From an uncultured Oscillospiraceae bacterium (GTDB taxonomy: Bacteria > Bacillota > Clostridia > Oscillospirales > Acutalibacteraceae), in assembly GCA_949297075.1 (NCBI GenBank), contig CASFRX010000051.1:38364-102363 (forward strand): 64,000 nt of DNA. The letters are read 5' to 3'. How positions within the stretch are numbered: the first letter of the stretch is position 1; every line of letters starts with the position of its first letter. Below, piece by piece: positions 52,838 through 62,022 of this stretch. Both the position numbers and the translations under genes were made by a program. The notes under the pieces were generated by a model. It was not told where the DNA came from, made no database searches, and saw only the letters and a list, made by a program, of their open reading frames with translations.

Positions 52838-53719
52838 TTGAACAGAATTTTAACCTATACAGTACCGCCTGAATATGACGGAGAAAAGGTAAACCGCTTT
52901 TTGCGAAACGGAATTGGCTTATCATACAGAATGGTAAGGTCGCTCAAGCAAATAAGGGGTTCCATGCTCATGGACGGGGAATACATCAGGACTATTGACC
53001 CTTTGCGTGCAGGCGCAACGCTTACCCTTACATTACCTCGCGATGAAAGCACGGCAGAGCCTCAGCAGGCAGATTTTGAAATCATATACGAAGATGATGA
53101 TCTACTAGTCATTAATAAGCCCGCCGGGCTTGCCATGCACCCGACTCACAACCACCAAGGGGATACTCTCGCAAACGCAGTTGCATATTACCTGCAGCAA
53201 AAGGGCAAAGACGCTGTTTTCAGAGTGGCAGGCAGACTTGATAAAGGAACTTCGGGTCTTGTAGTTTGCGCATTGCACAAGCTCGCCGCCTCAAAGCTTG
53301 CCGCAGCAAGTGAGAAAGAATATATCGCCATTGTGCAAGGGAATTACACGGGTCGGGGTACCATTAATGCACCCATTATCAGACCCGACCCCATGAAAAC
53401 TCTGAGGGCTGTGGGCGAAGGCGGCGAAGAAGCCGTTACCCATTGGCAGGCAATGGCCACAAACGGCGCACTTTCCCTGCTGAAAATTCAGCTTGAAACA
53501 GGCCGAACTCATCAAATAAGAGTTCACTTCGCCTCTCTTGGCACACCTTTGGCAGGAGATGAAATGTACGGCGGAAGCACCGAAAAAATTGGCCGCCATG
53601 CTCTCCACTGTGCAAAACTAAGAATAATCCACCCCATAACTAATGAAGCTCTAATATTTACTGCCCCCTTGCCGCCCGATATGCAAACACTTGCCGATGA
53701 AATAAGCCTTGAGCCCTGA
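52838..53719 (+). CDS. RluA-family pseudouridine synthase
   Basis: Isomerises uridine to pseudouridine in rRNA or tRNA. An N-terminal S4-like RNA-binding domain (VNRFLRNGIGLSYRMVRSLKQ) precedes the catalytic domain with VINKPAGLAMHPT, the catalytic Asp in GRLDKGTSGLVV and the C-terminal TGRTHQIRVHFASLGTPLAGDEMYGG. 293 residues. The start is a TTG at 52838 with GGAG seven bases upstream; the upstream stop ends one base earlier. Closest in look to the RluD branch. Confidence 0.92.
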   Translation: MNRILTYTVPPEYDGEKVNRFLRNGIGLSYRMVRSLKQIRGSMLMDGEYIRTIDPLRAGATLTLTLPRDESTAEPQQADFEIIYEDDDLLVINKPAGLAMHPTHNHQGDTLANAVAYYLQQKGKDAVFRVAGRLDKGTSGLVVCALHKLAASKLAAASEKEYIAIVQGNYTGRGTINAPIIRPDPMKTLRAVGEGGEEAVTHWQAMATNGALSLLKIQLETGRTHQIRVHFASLGTPLAGDEMYGGSTEKIGRHALHCAKLRIIHPITNEALIFTAPLPPDMQTLADEISLEP

Positions 53720-53740
53720 GGCTCAAGGCTTTATATTTTG
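53705..53740 (+). terminator. Terminator overlapping the end of the pseudouridine synthase gene
   Basis: Perfect 11-base arms AGCCTTGAGCC and GGCTCAAGGCT with a four-base loop containing the stop codon region, followed by TTATATTTTG. Confidence 0.85.
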
Positions 53741-53802
53741 TCATAATAAATAAATTAATTTCATACTCTTCAAAATAAACTGTTTATTTTTTATATTTTT
53801 AC

Positions 53803-53832
53803 TTGTATTACGGCAGGCACTTATGCTATACT
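53803..53832 (+). promoter_or_regulatory. Promoter of the MFS transporter / LRR operon
   Basis: TTGTAT (53803-53808), 18-base spacer, TATACT (53827-53832), about 35 bases upstream of the start codon. Confidence 0.6.
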
Positions 53833-53866
53833 TAATTCTATAATTAAGACAAGGAGGGGTTGATAC

Positions 53867-55636
53867 ATGAGCGATAAACAGAAAACTCTGTCCATGGATA
53901 AGGTCAAAGGCCTGTTTACCGAAATTAAAACCCACTGGAACAAACCTGCTCCCGGCAAATATGTCCCCTATAAAGAATACAAGGATATCTTCTTTGCTGT
54001 CGGCAGCAACTATGCAGGATCGAAAATTCTTGAGTACATCGGATTTGCTTCCTCCTGCTACCTTATCATGCACCACTACAAGCTGCCCTACCTCACTTTC
54101 TCCGTCATAGGCATTCTCAATATGCCCTTGGGCTACATTTCCGCACTTATGTGGTGGTTTGTTTGCGACAACCTCGGCTTCCTGCCCAAGAAAAAGGAGC
54201 GAACGCTCTACGGAGTATATTTCGGAATGATCCTTTTCGGCATTTCAACTATTATTTTCGACTATTCACAGCTATTCAACCAAACAAGTGCGTTTATTAC
54301 ATACCTAAACGGGATGGAGGGCATGAATGCCACCGCCTGCTTTAAAACCTTCGGCACCCACTTCCTATACACCGGCTGGGTGGGCGCACGAAACATATTC
54401 TGGCGCAAACGCCTGCTCCCGAAATACGGACGCTACAAGTATTCCCTTTACTGCGATGTTGTACCCAAGTGCATAATGGTTATACTCATCGGTTGGCTGC
54501 CTGTTTACAACATTCCCGATGTTGCAACCCGTGTTTGGGTGGCTAACCTCCTGTTTGCAACCTACAATGTTTTCGGCTTTGCAAACAACCTGGAAATATG
54601 CACCCGCAATATCAGCCCCAACCTTCAGGAAAGAATCCTCGTTCGCTCCTACCCTGTTAAGTTCTCCCATTTCTTTAACACTATAGTAGGCATCGTTTTG
54701 CCCGTTATCATCGGCATGCTGCGCTATGAATGGGCAGATATCAATGTATACCGCTATGTTATCCCCATTGGCTTTATTATTCTTGCTGCGGCAACTATGA
54801 TTTTTGCAGGCAGAGTAAAAGAGAGAATACCTCAGCCCCCTGTTGAGAAAAAGGTTCAAATAAAATTCTGGGACGGTATGTTCGGTGTTCTGCGCAACAA
54901 ATATCTGCTGATTAACACCATTGTAGGTCTTATAGATTCGCTTGGCAACGGTATGCTGCCCTTTGTAACCATTATCTATTTGTACACATTCCGCTTGAGC
55001 GGTCTTCCCTACAGCCTTATCGTTATTCTCATTTCCTTTGCGGGAACTCCGCCCGATTTGCTTTCTCCCTATTTCTTAAAGCGCTTTTCTTATAAGCAGA
55101 TTATGATTTTCTACCAGCTCACCCGTGCTATAGGCAACGGCTTGATTGCTGCAGCTATGTGGTTCTGCGGCGATAATCTGACCCTTTGCGGCACGCTCTG
55201 CATTGTAGTTATGTTCTTTATGGAGATGACCAAGACCGTTCCCACAACAGCCGGCCACGATATGAATGTGCGCACAGGCGACTATCAGATGTACCTATCC
55301 GGCGAGCGACTTGAGAGCTTCTCAGGCGTCTTCGGCTGGTTTACAGACCCCATTAAATCTTTCGTAGGTCTGCTCATTCCCCTTATGCTGCTCAAGAACG
55401 GCTTTAACAGCAACTGGGATGTCCTCTTTGTTGACGATTCAAGAAGATACATTATTGTTGTTCCGATTATTGTTGATGTCATTGGTTACTTATTGATGAC
55501 CATACCCTATCTCTTCTGGGATTATGACAGCAAAAAGCAGAACATGGTCATGGAAGTTCTCAAACGCCGAGCCGAAGTAACACAGAAGAAAGCTGAAGAA
55601 GCCGGAGAAAAGGTCACCGGCGGCTATGTAGGTTAA
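53867..55636 (+). CDS. MFS transporter, GPH (MFS_2)-like
   Basis: 589-residue transporter with about twelve hydrophobic helices and polar ends. Its layout resembles the glycoside-pentoside-hexuronide family: GSNYAGSKILEYIGFASSCYLIMHH near the first helix and DSLGNGMLPFVTIIYLY in the second half. The N-terminal 35 residues and the Lys/Glu-rich C-terminus are cytoplasmic. The substrate cannot be read; nearby sugar oxidoreductase and isomerase genes suggest a sugar or glycoside. AGGAGGGG precedes the ATG. The next gene, an LRR protein, follows 15 bases later. Confidence 0.82.
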   Translation: MSDKQKTLSMDKVKGLFTEIKTHWNKPAPGKYVPYKEYKDIFFAVGSNYAGSKILEYIGFASSCYLIMHHYKLPYLTFSVIGILNMPLGYISALMWWFVCDNLGFLPKKKERTLYGVYFGMILFGISTIIFDYSQLFNQTSAFITYLNGMEGMNATACFKTFGTHFLYTGWVGARNIFWRKRLLPKYGRYKYSLYCDVVPKCIMVILIGWLPVYNIPDVATRVWVANLLFATYNVFGFANNLEICTRNISPNLQERILVRSYPVKFSHFFNTIVGIVLPVIIGMLRYEWADINVYRYVIPIGFIILAAATMIFAGRVKERIPQPPVEKKVQIKFWDGMFGVLRNKYLLINTIVGLIDSLGNGMLPFVTIIYLYTFRLSGLPYSLIVILISFAGTPPDLLSPYFLKRFSYKQIMIFYQLTRAIGNGLIAAAMWFCGDNLTLCGTLCIVVMFFMEMTKTVPTTAGHDMNVRTGDYQMYLSGERLESFSGVFGWFTDPIKSFVGLLIPLMLLKNGFNSNWDVLFVDDSRRYIIVVPIIVDVIGYLLMTIPYLFWDYDSKKQNMVMEVLKRRAEVTQKKAEEAGEKVTGGYVG

Positions 55637-55651
55637 GGAGGGGAAATCACC

Positions 55652-56872
55652 ATGAGCAAAAAAGAAAAAAAGATGGCTCAGGTTGACGAGCCTATAACCC
55701 TTGACATACCGGAAGAAGAAATATGGTCCTACCAGGTTGAAGGCTTGGCCGCTCCCCATATCGGCAAGCCCATAAAGCACTACACTTTCAAAAAAATCAT
55801 ATTTGCCCTTGTTATAGTTGTTGCTGTTGCAACTTCAATCTTCTTTAGTATCCGCACTGTACAAAAAGATACTTTTGAATACAAGGAAACAGACAGCGGC
55901 TTTGAGCTTGAAAAATTCAGCAACACGGGCTACATAACCGAGCTTGAAATCGACTATGTAAGCTCCGTTAAATATGACACCGAAGACCCCGACCCCAACA
56001 CAAATTTCAGAGTGGTTAAGGATATGAGCCGAAAGGTCACCTCAATCGGTAAATACGCCTTAAACTGCGATGAAAAGGTTAAGGTTATCAGCATAGGCGC
56101 AGATGTTAAATATGTAGATCCCAAAGCTTTTTACTCCTGTTGGGCACTTCAGCGAATTGAGGTTGACGAAGCTAACCCCAACTACTGCGACATTGAGGGC
56201 GTTCTCTACAACAAGGACAAAACAACTATTATATGCGTACCTACTGACCATGACACATACCGTGCAGAAAAATACGGACACGCAAAATATGACGAAAACG
56301 GTTACAGAATTGAGCCTGCAACCGATGACCCCAACTATGAACAATACAAAAAAGATGTATTGACCTATGTTGTACCAAGCAGCGTAACAACCATCGGTCA
56401 GCTGGCATTCAACTATGCCAACATGGCGGATATTTACCTGCCCGAAGGACTTACCTCGATTGAAACCCTCGGTCTGTTTGAAATTCCTCTTCTCAACGGC
56501 ATTTACACCTACAAGGGAGAAAATGTTACAGACACCCACTTTACCGCAAGGGAAGCATTGGGAGAAGTTTACCTTTCTCTGCCTGAGGGACTCAAATACA
56601 TCGGCTCCGACGCACTGAGCTACAATCCGTCCTTGGAATACATCTACATTCCCGAAAGCGTAACATTTATCGGTCACCATGCGTTTTGGGATGATGTATA
56701 TAAAGAAAGCGGCGAGCTCAAAGGCTTGGCAGAGATAAATGTTGCCGCCGACGAAGATACATTCAAGGATAACACCGATACAGGCGACAGCTGGCGACCT
56801 CAATACGACTATATGCTGTTTAAAAAGAGCGTAAGCGTGAATTATTCGGCAGAAAGAAAAGCTCTTAACTAA
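55652..56872 (+). CDS. Membrane-anchored BspA-type leucine-rich-repeat protein
   Basis: 406-residue protein with a cytoplasmic head of about 45 residues (Lys/Glu rich), one uncleaved membrane helix (about 50-70) and an outside domain of BspA-type (LRR_5) repeats: VTSIGKYALNCDEKVKVISIG, VKYVDPKAFYSC, VTTIGQLAFNYANMADIYLPEG, LKYIGSDALSYNPSLEYIYIPES, VTFIGHHAFWDD. BspA repeats usually occur in secreted adhesins; here the protein is anchored by an N-terminal helix and encoded right behind a transporter, so it may act at the transporter's outer face. AGGAGGGG precedes the ATG. Confidence 0.85.
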   Translation: MSKKEKKMAQVDEPITLDIPEEEIWSYQVEGLAAPHIGKPIKHYTFKKIIFALVIVVAVATSIFFSIRTVQKDTFEYKETDSGFELEKFSNTGYITELEIDYVSSVKYDTEDPDPNTNFRVVKDMSRKVTSIGKYALNCDEKVKVISIGADVKYVDPKAFYSCWALQRIEVDEANPNYCDIEGVLYNKDKTTIICVPTDHDTYRAEKYGHAKYDENGYRIEPATDDPNYEQYKKDVLTYVVPSSVTTIGQLAFNYANMADIYLPEGLTSIETLGLFEIPLLNGIYTYKGENVTDTHFTAREALGEVYLSLPEGLKYIGSDALSYNPSLEYIYIPESVTFIGHHAFWDDVYKESGELKGLAEINVAADEDTFKDNTDTGDSWRPQYDYMLFKKSVSVNYSAERKALN

Positions 56873-56881
56873 ATAAAATTT

Positions 56882-56920
56882 CAGTGCCGTTCTTCAAGAC
56901 CGAAGAGCGGCACTGTTTTT
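56882..56920. terminator. Terminator between the LRR and RACo-like genes
   Basis: CAGTGCCG, a mismatch and TCTTC pair with GAAGA, a mismatch and CGGCACTG around a six-base loop, followed by TTTTT on the plus strand. Confidence 0.85.
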
Positions 56921-56926
56921 ATGCTG

Positions 56927-58312
56927 TCAAATTTTAAAAAGCATATTATCCATAAAGCTTTTAGTGAAATCCGGATTTGTTGCAAGGTCAATATATTGGG
57001 CTTTTGTTGTATATTCAGATAAATCATTTTGCTCGGTTGCATATTTCAAAGCTCCGTGCAGACTGCTGTTATTGAGAGAAACTATTTTTTCCTTGAGTGC
57101 TATGGGAATAAGTCCGCACCGAACCGCGCTTTCCGGGTTCAGTTCAGCGGAAAAGCCGCCCGAAATATACAGAGTCTCTATGCTTTCCCACTCGATATCT
57201 GCAAATTTAATTAGCACTTGCAAGGCAGAATAAATCGCTGATTTTGCAAGCTGAAACTGCCGAACATCTGCCTGAGAAAGATAAACGATATCTGTAATAT
57301 AAAAGCGTTCACGCTCCATATACCCTGTTTCGTCAATTTCGCCGCCTAAAAGCTCTGACACAATATCTACAAGACCTGTGCCGCATATTCCCCTTGCAGG
57401 CGCATCGCCGACGGTTTTGTATTCGCCCTTGCTATAGGCATAAACCGCACCCTTTTGTGCAGGCATACCGCACTCGATATTAGCGCCCTCAAAGCACGGA
57501 CCTGCCGCCGCAGAAGCACAAAGAAGCTTATCCCGTCCCAACAAAACAATTTCCGCATTGGTGCCCAAATCAACAAGCAAGCTGTATTTGCCCTCAGGGG
57601 GCAGACCCACAAAATTAATGCCTGCAACTATATCCGCACCCACAAAAGCCGAAATACCGGGCAGAGTTATGACCGTTTGGGCAAACTCAGCCCCAAGCTT
57701 TTGTCCCTCAATTTCAACGCTTTTCAAAAATCCGGGTGTGTAGGGAGCAACGCCCATAGGCGATGGATCAGCTCCGAGAAGCAGATGGAGCATAGTTGTA
57801 TTTCCTGCCGCATAAAGCTTCTCTGCTTTTATGCCGCCTAACTCCATTGCCATGCTGTTGAGCTCATTAATAAGCACTTTTTGCAACAGCTCAAATGAAT
57901 TTTTGCGGCAATAATCAATGCGTGATATAACATCTGTGCCGTAAGCGCACTGGGGATTAATTCGAGTAACTGCTCTTATAATTTCCTTTTTATCAAGAGA
58001 AACCAATGCAAGAGCAAGGGTAGTTGTCCCTATATCAAGAACATAGCAGCTTTCTCCGTCCGGTTGAGACGCTTGCTCCGTTTCGGCAAAGCTTTTAATC
58101 TCATCTTTACTTGCGCTGACGGTTATATCCTTTTCGACCGTATAACGGCAGGAAAGCTCCTCTTTGCCATCGACAAAAACGGTGCACTTTTTGCAAACTC
58201 CTCGGCCGCCGCAGGGATGGGCATGAGGTATGCCGTTTTGCATCAAAACGGTGCTTAGCAGTTCGCCCTCCTGAGCGAAAAGCATTTCGCCGTTAAAATT
58301 CACTTTTACCAT
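56927..58312 (-). CDS. RACo-like ferredoxin/ASKHA protein (DUF4445)
   Basis: 461-residue protein. The N-terminal [2Fe-2S] domain has cysteines C34, C40, C43 and C55 in HPCGGRGVCKKC and LSCRY. The C-terminal part is an ASKHA-type nucleotide-binding fold with YVLDIGTTTLALALV and LLVDLGTNAEIVLL, the DUF4445 pattern of RACo, the reductive activator of corrinoid proteins. It is shorter than RACo proteins I recall, and no corrinoid protein or methyltransferase is nearby. It follows the phosphatase-like gene by 17 bases in the same direction. Confidence 0.8.
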   Translation of the reverse strand: MVKVNFNGEMLFAQEGELLSTVLMQNGIPHAHPCGGRGVCKKCTVFVDGKEELSCRYTVEKDITVSASKDEIKSFAETEQASQPDGESCYVLDIGTTTLALALVSLDKKEIIRAVTRINPQCAYGTDVISRIDYCRKNSFELLQKVLINELNSMAMELGGIKAEKLYAAGNTTMLHLLLGADPSPMGVAPYTPGFLKSVEIEGQKLGAEFAQTVITLPGISAFVGADIVAGINFVGLPPEGKYSLLVDLGTNAEIVLLGRDKLLCASAAAGPCFEGANIECGMPAQKGAVYAYSKGEYKTVGDAPARGICGTGLVDIVSELLGGEIDETGYMERERFYITDIVYLSQADVRQFQLAKSAIYSALQVLIKFADIEWESIETLYISGGFSAELNPESAVRCGLIPIALKEKIVSLNNSSLHGALKYATEQNDLSEYTTKAQYIDLATNPDFTKSFMDNMLFKI

Positions 58313-58329
58313 TTATACTCACCGCCCTA

Positions 58330-59946
58330 TTACGGCTGATGTGTTATTGGTTTAATCTCGCTTTCATGCTCAATAAGGATGAAGTTATTGCGCTTTGCAT
58401 ATGCCCAACGCATTTCAAAAATTTCAACAGCTTCCATAGGCATATAAAGCTGCTCTTCACGGCCGCGGAAAACTGCGTTTTCGAGAGTAACCTCTCCCCT
58501 GTCAGTTTCAACAGTTTTGCTATCCTGAGTGAAGCGTGCCCAATGGCCGTAACCCTCAAGATAAACCTGATTCTTTGTTTTTTCAACATAACCGCCGAAA
58601 TAAGAGAAGAGAACGGACAAGCAGGCATACCAAACACCGTCGATATTGTCGCAAGTTGTTTGATACTGGCAAAGGCCTAAATCAGCGCCCTTATACATCA
58701 TTCTCGTGCGGTTGAAATAGGGAGCAAGAGCATAAGGCTCAATAATATCTCTCTCCTTATCAATTACACAGCGGTCAGCAATTCTGCCATCCTCAAGCTC
58801 TGCGGTTATAGTCAGCTTCTTGCCGTCAACCTCAGCTACAGCTATCATGGAGGTCAAATCCTCCATGGGATAAAAGGCTGTGTGCCAAACCTTAGGAAGA
58901 GAACGAGTTCCGGGAGGATTTTGGTTTGAGTTGCCGAGAACATAGTTAATCATGCCTTTTGATGGCTGCTCAAAAAGCTCCTCATTCTTTCTTGGGAAGC
59001 TTCTGCCAAAGCTATGCTCATGGCCGGAGAACATTAAATCAAGCATCTCCATGCTCTCGGTCATAACAGGATAAGCATCGTAGTTCTGGCAGTCACTGCC
59101 CGTATAACAAATCGGGAAATGATATGTGCCTATCTTCCAATCGGCTTTGCAATTTTTCAGGTCATTAATCAGCCACTCGTTGACATCTTCGGGTCCGTTT
59201 ACGCCGAGCACTGCGAAATGAACATTACCATAATCGAAGGTGTAGTTTTCTGTTTTCCAACACTCAGGACCGTTATAGGGGTAGCTGTGTTTAAGCTGAC
59301 GGCAGAAAAACTCGGCAGGCTCGGAATAATATCTGCCAGTGCCGTTTTTATAGTCCTTAAAGCCTCTTGTATCGTGGTTGCCCTCGGTAAACATGATAGG
59401 CAGGTATTCCGCAATGCCCTCAAGGCCTAAGAATGCGCCGTTCCACTGCTGCTCATGCTGACCGCAGTCCGTGTTATCGCCTGCGGAGAGGATAAAAGCT
59501 GTATCAGGATGCTTTTCGAGAAATTTCTTTACTATTTTGTTAAAATGGGAATAATCCGGTTCGTCAAACGGAGAACCTTTCTGCTGGTCAGAGACACAAA
59601 GAAACTTGAATTTGGTCAGATTTTCGGGAGAAGTTGTAAAGTAATATTCCTTGCTCCTGTATGTATCGTCACCGCAGGTATAATAGTATTTAGTGCCCGG
59701 TTTTAAGCCATCCATGGTGCTCCAATGGATATTACTGATATCTATATCGCTTTCAAACACTTCTGTAATGGCATTATACTTTACATACTCATCGCTGCCT
59801 TCTTCACGGCAGAGAGCATAACCGCCCTCAATATCTGTGCTCGTGCGCCAGGTAACAGTCATTGAATTAGTTGCATCGCCGCTGATGCTGAGCATAATGT
59901 GGTCAGGCTGAGGCTTAGAGCCTCTTGCAGGTTTAACTTTTTTCAT
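58330..59946 (-). CDS. Purple-acid-phosphatase-like metallophosphoesterase
   Basis: 538-residue protein with an N-terminal fibronectin-III-like domain (about 15-110, MLSISGDATNSMTVTWRTST) and a two-metal phosphoesterase core with FLCVSDQQKG, ILSAGDNTD, MFTEGNHDTRG, GTYHFPI and LMFSGHEHSFGRS, then a long C-terminal extension. Family members are normally exported, but there is no signal peptide: the N-terminus MKKVKPARGSKPQPDHIM is basic and polar. The ATG at 59946 has AAGGAGA upstream; the frame to 59967 is not used. First gene of a two-gene run with a RACo-like protein. Confidence 0.82.
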   Translation of the reverse strand: MKKVKPARGSKPQPDHIMLSISGDATNSMTVTWRTSTDIEGGYALCREEGSDEYVKYNAITEVFESDIDISNIHWSTMDGLKPGTKYYYTCGDDTYRSKEYYFTTSPENLTKFKFLCVSDQQKGSPFDEPDYSHFNKIVKKFLEKHPDTAFILSAGDNTDCGQHEQQWNGAFLGLEGIAEYLPIMFTEGNHDTRGFKDYKNGTGRYYSEPAEFFCRQLKHSYPYNGPECWKTENYTFDYGNVHFAVLGVNGPEDVNEWLINDLKNCKADWKIGTYHFPICYTGSDCQNYDAYPVMTESMEMLDLMFSGHEHSFGRSFPRKNEELFEQPSKGMINYVLGNSNQNPPGTRSLPKVWHTAFYPMEDLTSMIAVAEVDGKKLTITAELEDGRIADRCVIDKERDIIEPYALAPYFNRTRMMYKGADLGLCQYQTTCDNIDGVWYACLSVLFSYFGGYVEKTKNQVYLEGYGHWARFTQDSKTVETDRGEVTLENAVFRGREEQLYMPMEAVEIFEMRWAYAKRNNFILIEHESEIKPITHQP

Positions 59947-60083
59947 ATATGGTCTCCTTAAAGTCAATTAATATTCAAATAGGATTATATTATATTTTTC
60001 TTTTCATTGCAAGAGCGAAAAAGCAAAAAGCAATTTGTTTATTTTAGATAAAAAATTTGATAAATATTGTACACCTTAACCCG

Positions 60084-60111
60084 TTGATTTTATGGAATGG
60101 ATATGTATAAT
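60084..60111 (+). promoter_or_regulatory. Promoter of the second oxidoreductase/isomerase operon
   Basis: TTGATT (60084-60089), 16-base spacer, TATAAT (60106-60111), about 50 bases before the oxidoreductase start. Confidence 0.65.
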
Positions 60112-60159
60112 TAAAGCTAAATTGAGTTCGTTTAACAAGAGCAAAGGAGATGTTTTATC

Positions 60160-61254
60160 ATGTCAAAAAAACTTAAAGTAGGTATTATCGGCTGCGGCGG
60201 CATTGCCAACGGCAAACATATGCCGGCTATTGCAAAAATCAAAGAGGCTGAAATGGTCGCATTCTGCGATATTATTATTGAGCGCGCTGAAGAAGCGGCA
60301 AAAAAATTCGGTGCAGAGGGCGCAAAGGTTTACGAGGATTACAAGGAGCTTTTGAAAGACGAAAGCATTGATGTTATCCATGTTTGCACACCCAACCGTT
60401 CACACAGCTTCATCACTATAGATTCACTTGAGGCAGGCAAAAATGTTATGTGCGAAAAGCCCATGGCAAAGACCTATGCAGAAGCTAAGGCAATGTGCGA
60501 AGCTGCCGAGAGAACAGGCAAAAAGCTGACAATCGGCTATCAGCAGCGTTGGAGAAACGATTCCATTTATCTCAAGGAAGCTTGCGACAACGGCGATTTG
60601 GGTGAAATTTACTATGCAAAGGCTATTGCGCTTCGCCGCAGAGCAGTTCCCACATGGGGCGTATTTCTCAACGAATATGAGCAGGGCGGCGGTCCCCTTA
60701 TTGATATCGGCACTCATGCCCTTGATTTGACCCTATATATGATGAACAACTACAAGCCCAAAATGGTTGTAGGCAAAACCTTTAAAAAGCTTGGCGACCA
60801 GACAAGGTCTGCAAACGCATGGGGCGATTGGGATCCTGAAAAGTATACTGTTGAAGATTCTGCTTTCGGCTTCATCGTTATGGAAAACGGAGCTGTAATC
60901 AGCCTTGAATCCTCTTGGGCTCTCAACATCAGCGACCCCGATGAGGCAGTTTGCACCCTTTGCGGCACTAAGGCAGGCGCAGACTTTGAGGGCGGAGACA
61001 GCCACGAGCTTCAATTCAACTATGTCAAATACGGCAGACAGGTTATTGAAAAGCCTGATTTCAGCGCAGGCGGCGTAGCATTTTACGACGGCGACGGCAC
61101 TCCTGAACCATCGGATATCGAATGCCGAATATGGTACAACGCAATTCTCAACGACACTGAGGTTGAAACAAAGCCCGAACAGGCACTTGTCGTTACCCAG
61201 ATACTCGAAGCAATATACGAATCCGAAAAGACAGGTCAGCCCGTTTTCTTTTAA
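60160..61254 (+). CDS. Gfo/Idh/MocA family oxidoreductase
   Basis: NAD(P)-dependent sugar or inositol oxidoreductase of 364 residues. The Rossmann loop is GIIGCGGIANGKHMP, the catalytic lysine lies in MCEKPMAKTYAEAK and the second catalytic motif is DIGTHALDLTLYMM with its histidine. AAAGGAG precedes the ATG. First of three genes, followed by two TIM-barrel isomerases. Unlike the oxidoreductase near 28 kb, its N-terminus is complete. Confidence 0.92.
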   Translation: MSKKLKVGIIGCGGIANGKHMPAIAKIKEAEMVAFCDIIIERAEEAAKKFGAEGAKVYEDYKELLKDESIDVIHVCTPNRSHSFITIDSLEAGKNVMCEKPMAKTYAEAKAMCEAAERTGKKLTIGYQQRWRNDSIYLKEACDNGDLGEIYYAKAIALRRRAVPTWGVFLNEYEQGGGPLIDIGTHALDLTLYMMNNYKPKMVVGKTFKKLGDQTRSANAWGDWDPEKYTVEDSAFGFIVMENGAVISLESSWALNISDPDEAVCTLCGTKAGADFEGGDSHELQFNYVKYGRQVIEKPDFSAGGVAFYDGDGTPEPSDIECRIWYNAILNDTEVETKPEQALVVTQILEAIYESEKTGQPVFF

Positions 61255-61281
61255 AGCTTTCTTGATCGGAGGAAATACATA

Positions 61282-62007
61282 ATGAAAATAGCTGTGCAGC
61301 TTTACAGCGTAAGAGACTGCATCAACGGCAATGGCGAAGATATGCTCCGTGTGCTGGGCGAACTAAAAGAAATGGGCTACGAGGGCGTTGAATTTGCAGG
61401 ATATGCAGGCTTAGAGCCGAAAGCGCTCAAGGCAAGGCTTGACGAGCTCGGTCTTGTTGCGGTGGGTACTCACATCGGTTGCGATGATTATCTGCCTGAG
61501 AACATTGAAAAAACTATAGCCGTTGCCAAAGCTCTTGACATGAAATATATGGGCGTAGGCGGCGCTCCTATAGCTACTATCGAAGAAGTTATGCAGTCCG
61601 CTTCAAAAATGGCTTACGGCGCAGCAAGAGCCGCCAAAGAGGGCATTACCGTTTACTACCACAATCACACCCATGAATTTGAGGACATGGCAGGTATTCA
61701 GCCTTACGAAATATTCAAAAAGGCCTGTGCAATGGAGGTTGACACCTATTGGAGCTACTGTGCAGGCGTAAACAACTACAAATTCATCATGGAGAATAAA
61801 GACGATATTTGTCTGCTCCATGTTAAGGACGGTATCGACCGTCATCCTATGGCACTCGGCGAGGGCGACTGCGACATAGCCGCCGTTGTAAAAGCCGCTG
61901 AAGATGCCGGCATCGAATGGCTTATTGTTGAAAACGATGAGCCGAAGCCCAACGGACTTGACGATGTTAAGCGAAGCATTAATTACTTGAAAAAACTTAT
62001 TGATTAA
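61282..62007 (+). CDS. Sugar phosphate isomerase/epimerase (TIM barrel), short form
   Basis: 241-residue xylose-isomerase-like TIM barrel. Visible: start MKIAVQLYSVRDCI, EGVEFAGYAG, TVYYHNHTHEFE (metal-binding region), LLHVKDGIDRHP and GLDDVKRSINYLKKL. It belongs to the AP-endonuclease-2 fold group. GATCGGAGG lies upstream of the ATG. It lies between the oxidoreductase and a longer TIM barrel (15-base gap), so it probably processes the keto-sugar made by the oxidoreductase. Confidence 0.87.
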   Translation: MKIAVQLYSVRDCINGNGEDMLRVLGELKEMGYEGVEFAGYAGLEPKALKARLDELGLVAVGTHIGCDDYLPENIEKTIAVAKALDMKYMGVGGAPIATIEEVMQSASKMAYGAARAAKEGITVYYHNHTHEFEDMAGIQPYEIFKKACAMEVDTYWSYCAGVNNYKFIMENKDDICLLHVKDGIDRHPMALGEGDCDIAAVVKAAEDAGIEWLIVENDEPKPNGLDDVKRSINYLKKLID

Positions 62008-62022
62008 TGAGAGGTTATTGAA

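Noticed and set aside
56060..56803. 247-residue open frame antisense to the LRR gene
   Set aside because: Shadow of the repeat-rich LRR coding sequence; no ribosome site, Cys/Val-rich nonsense composition.
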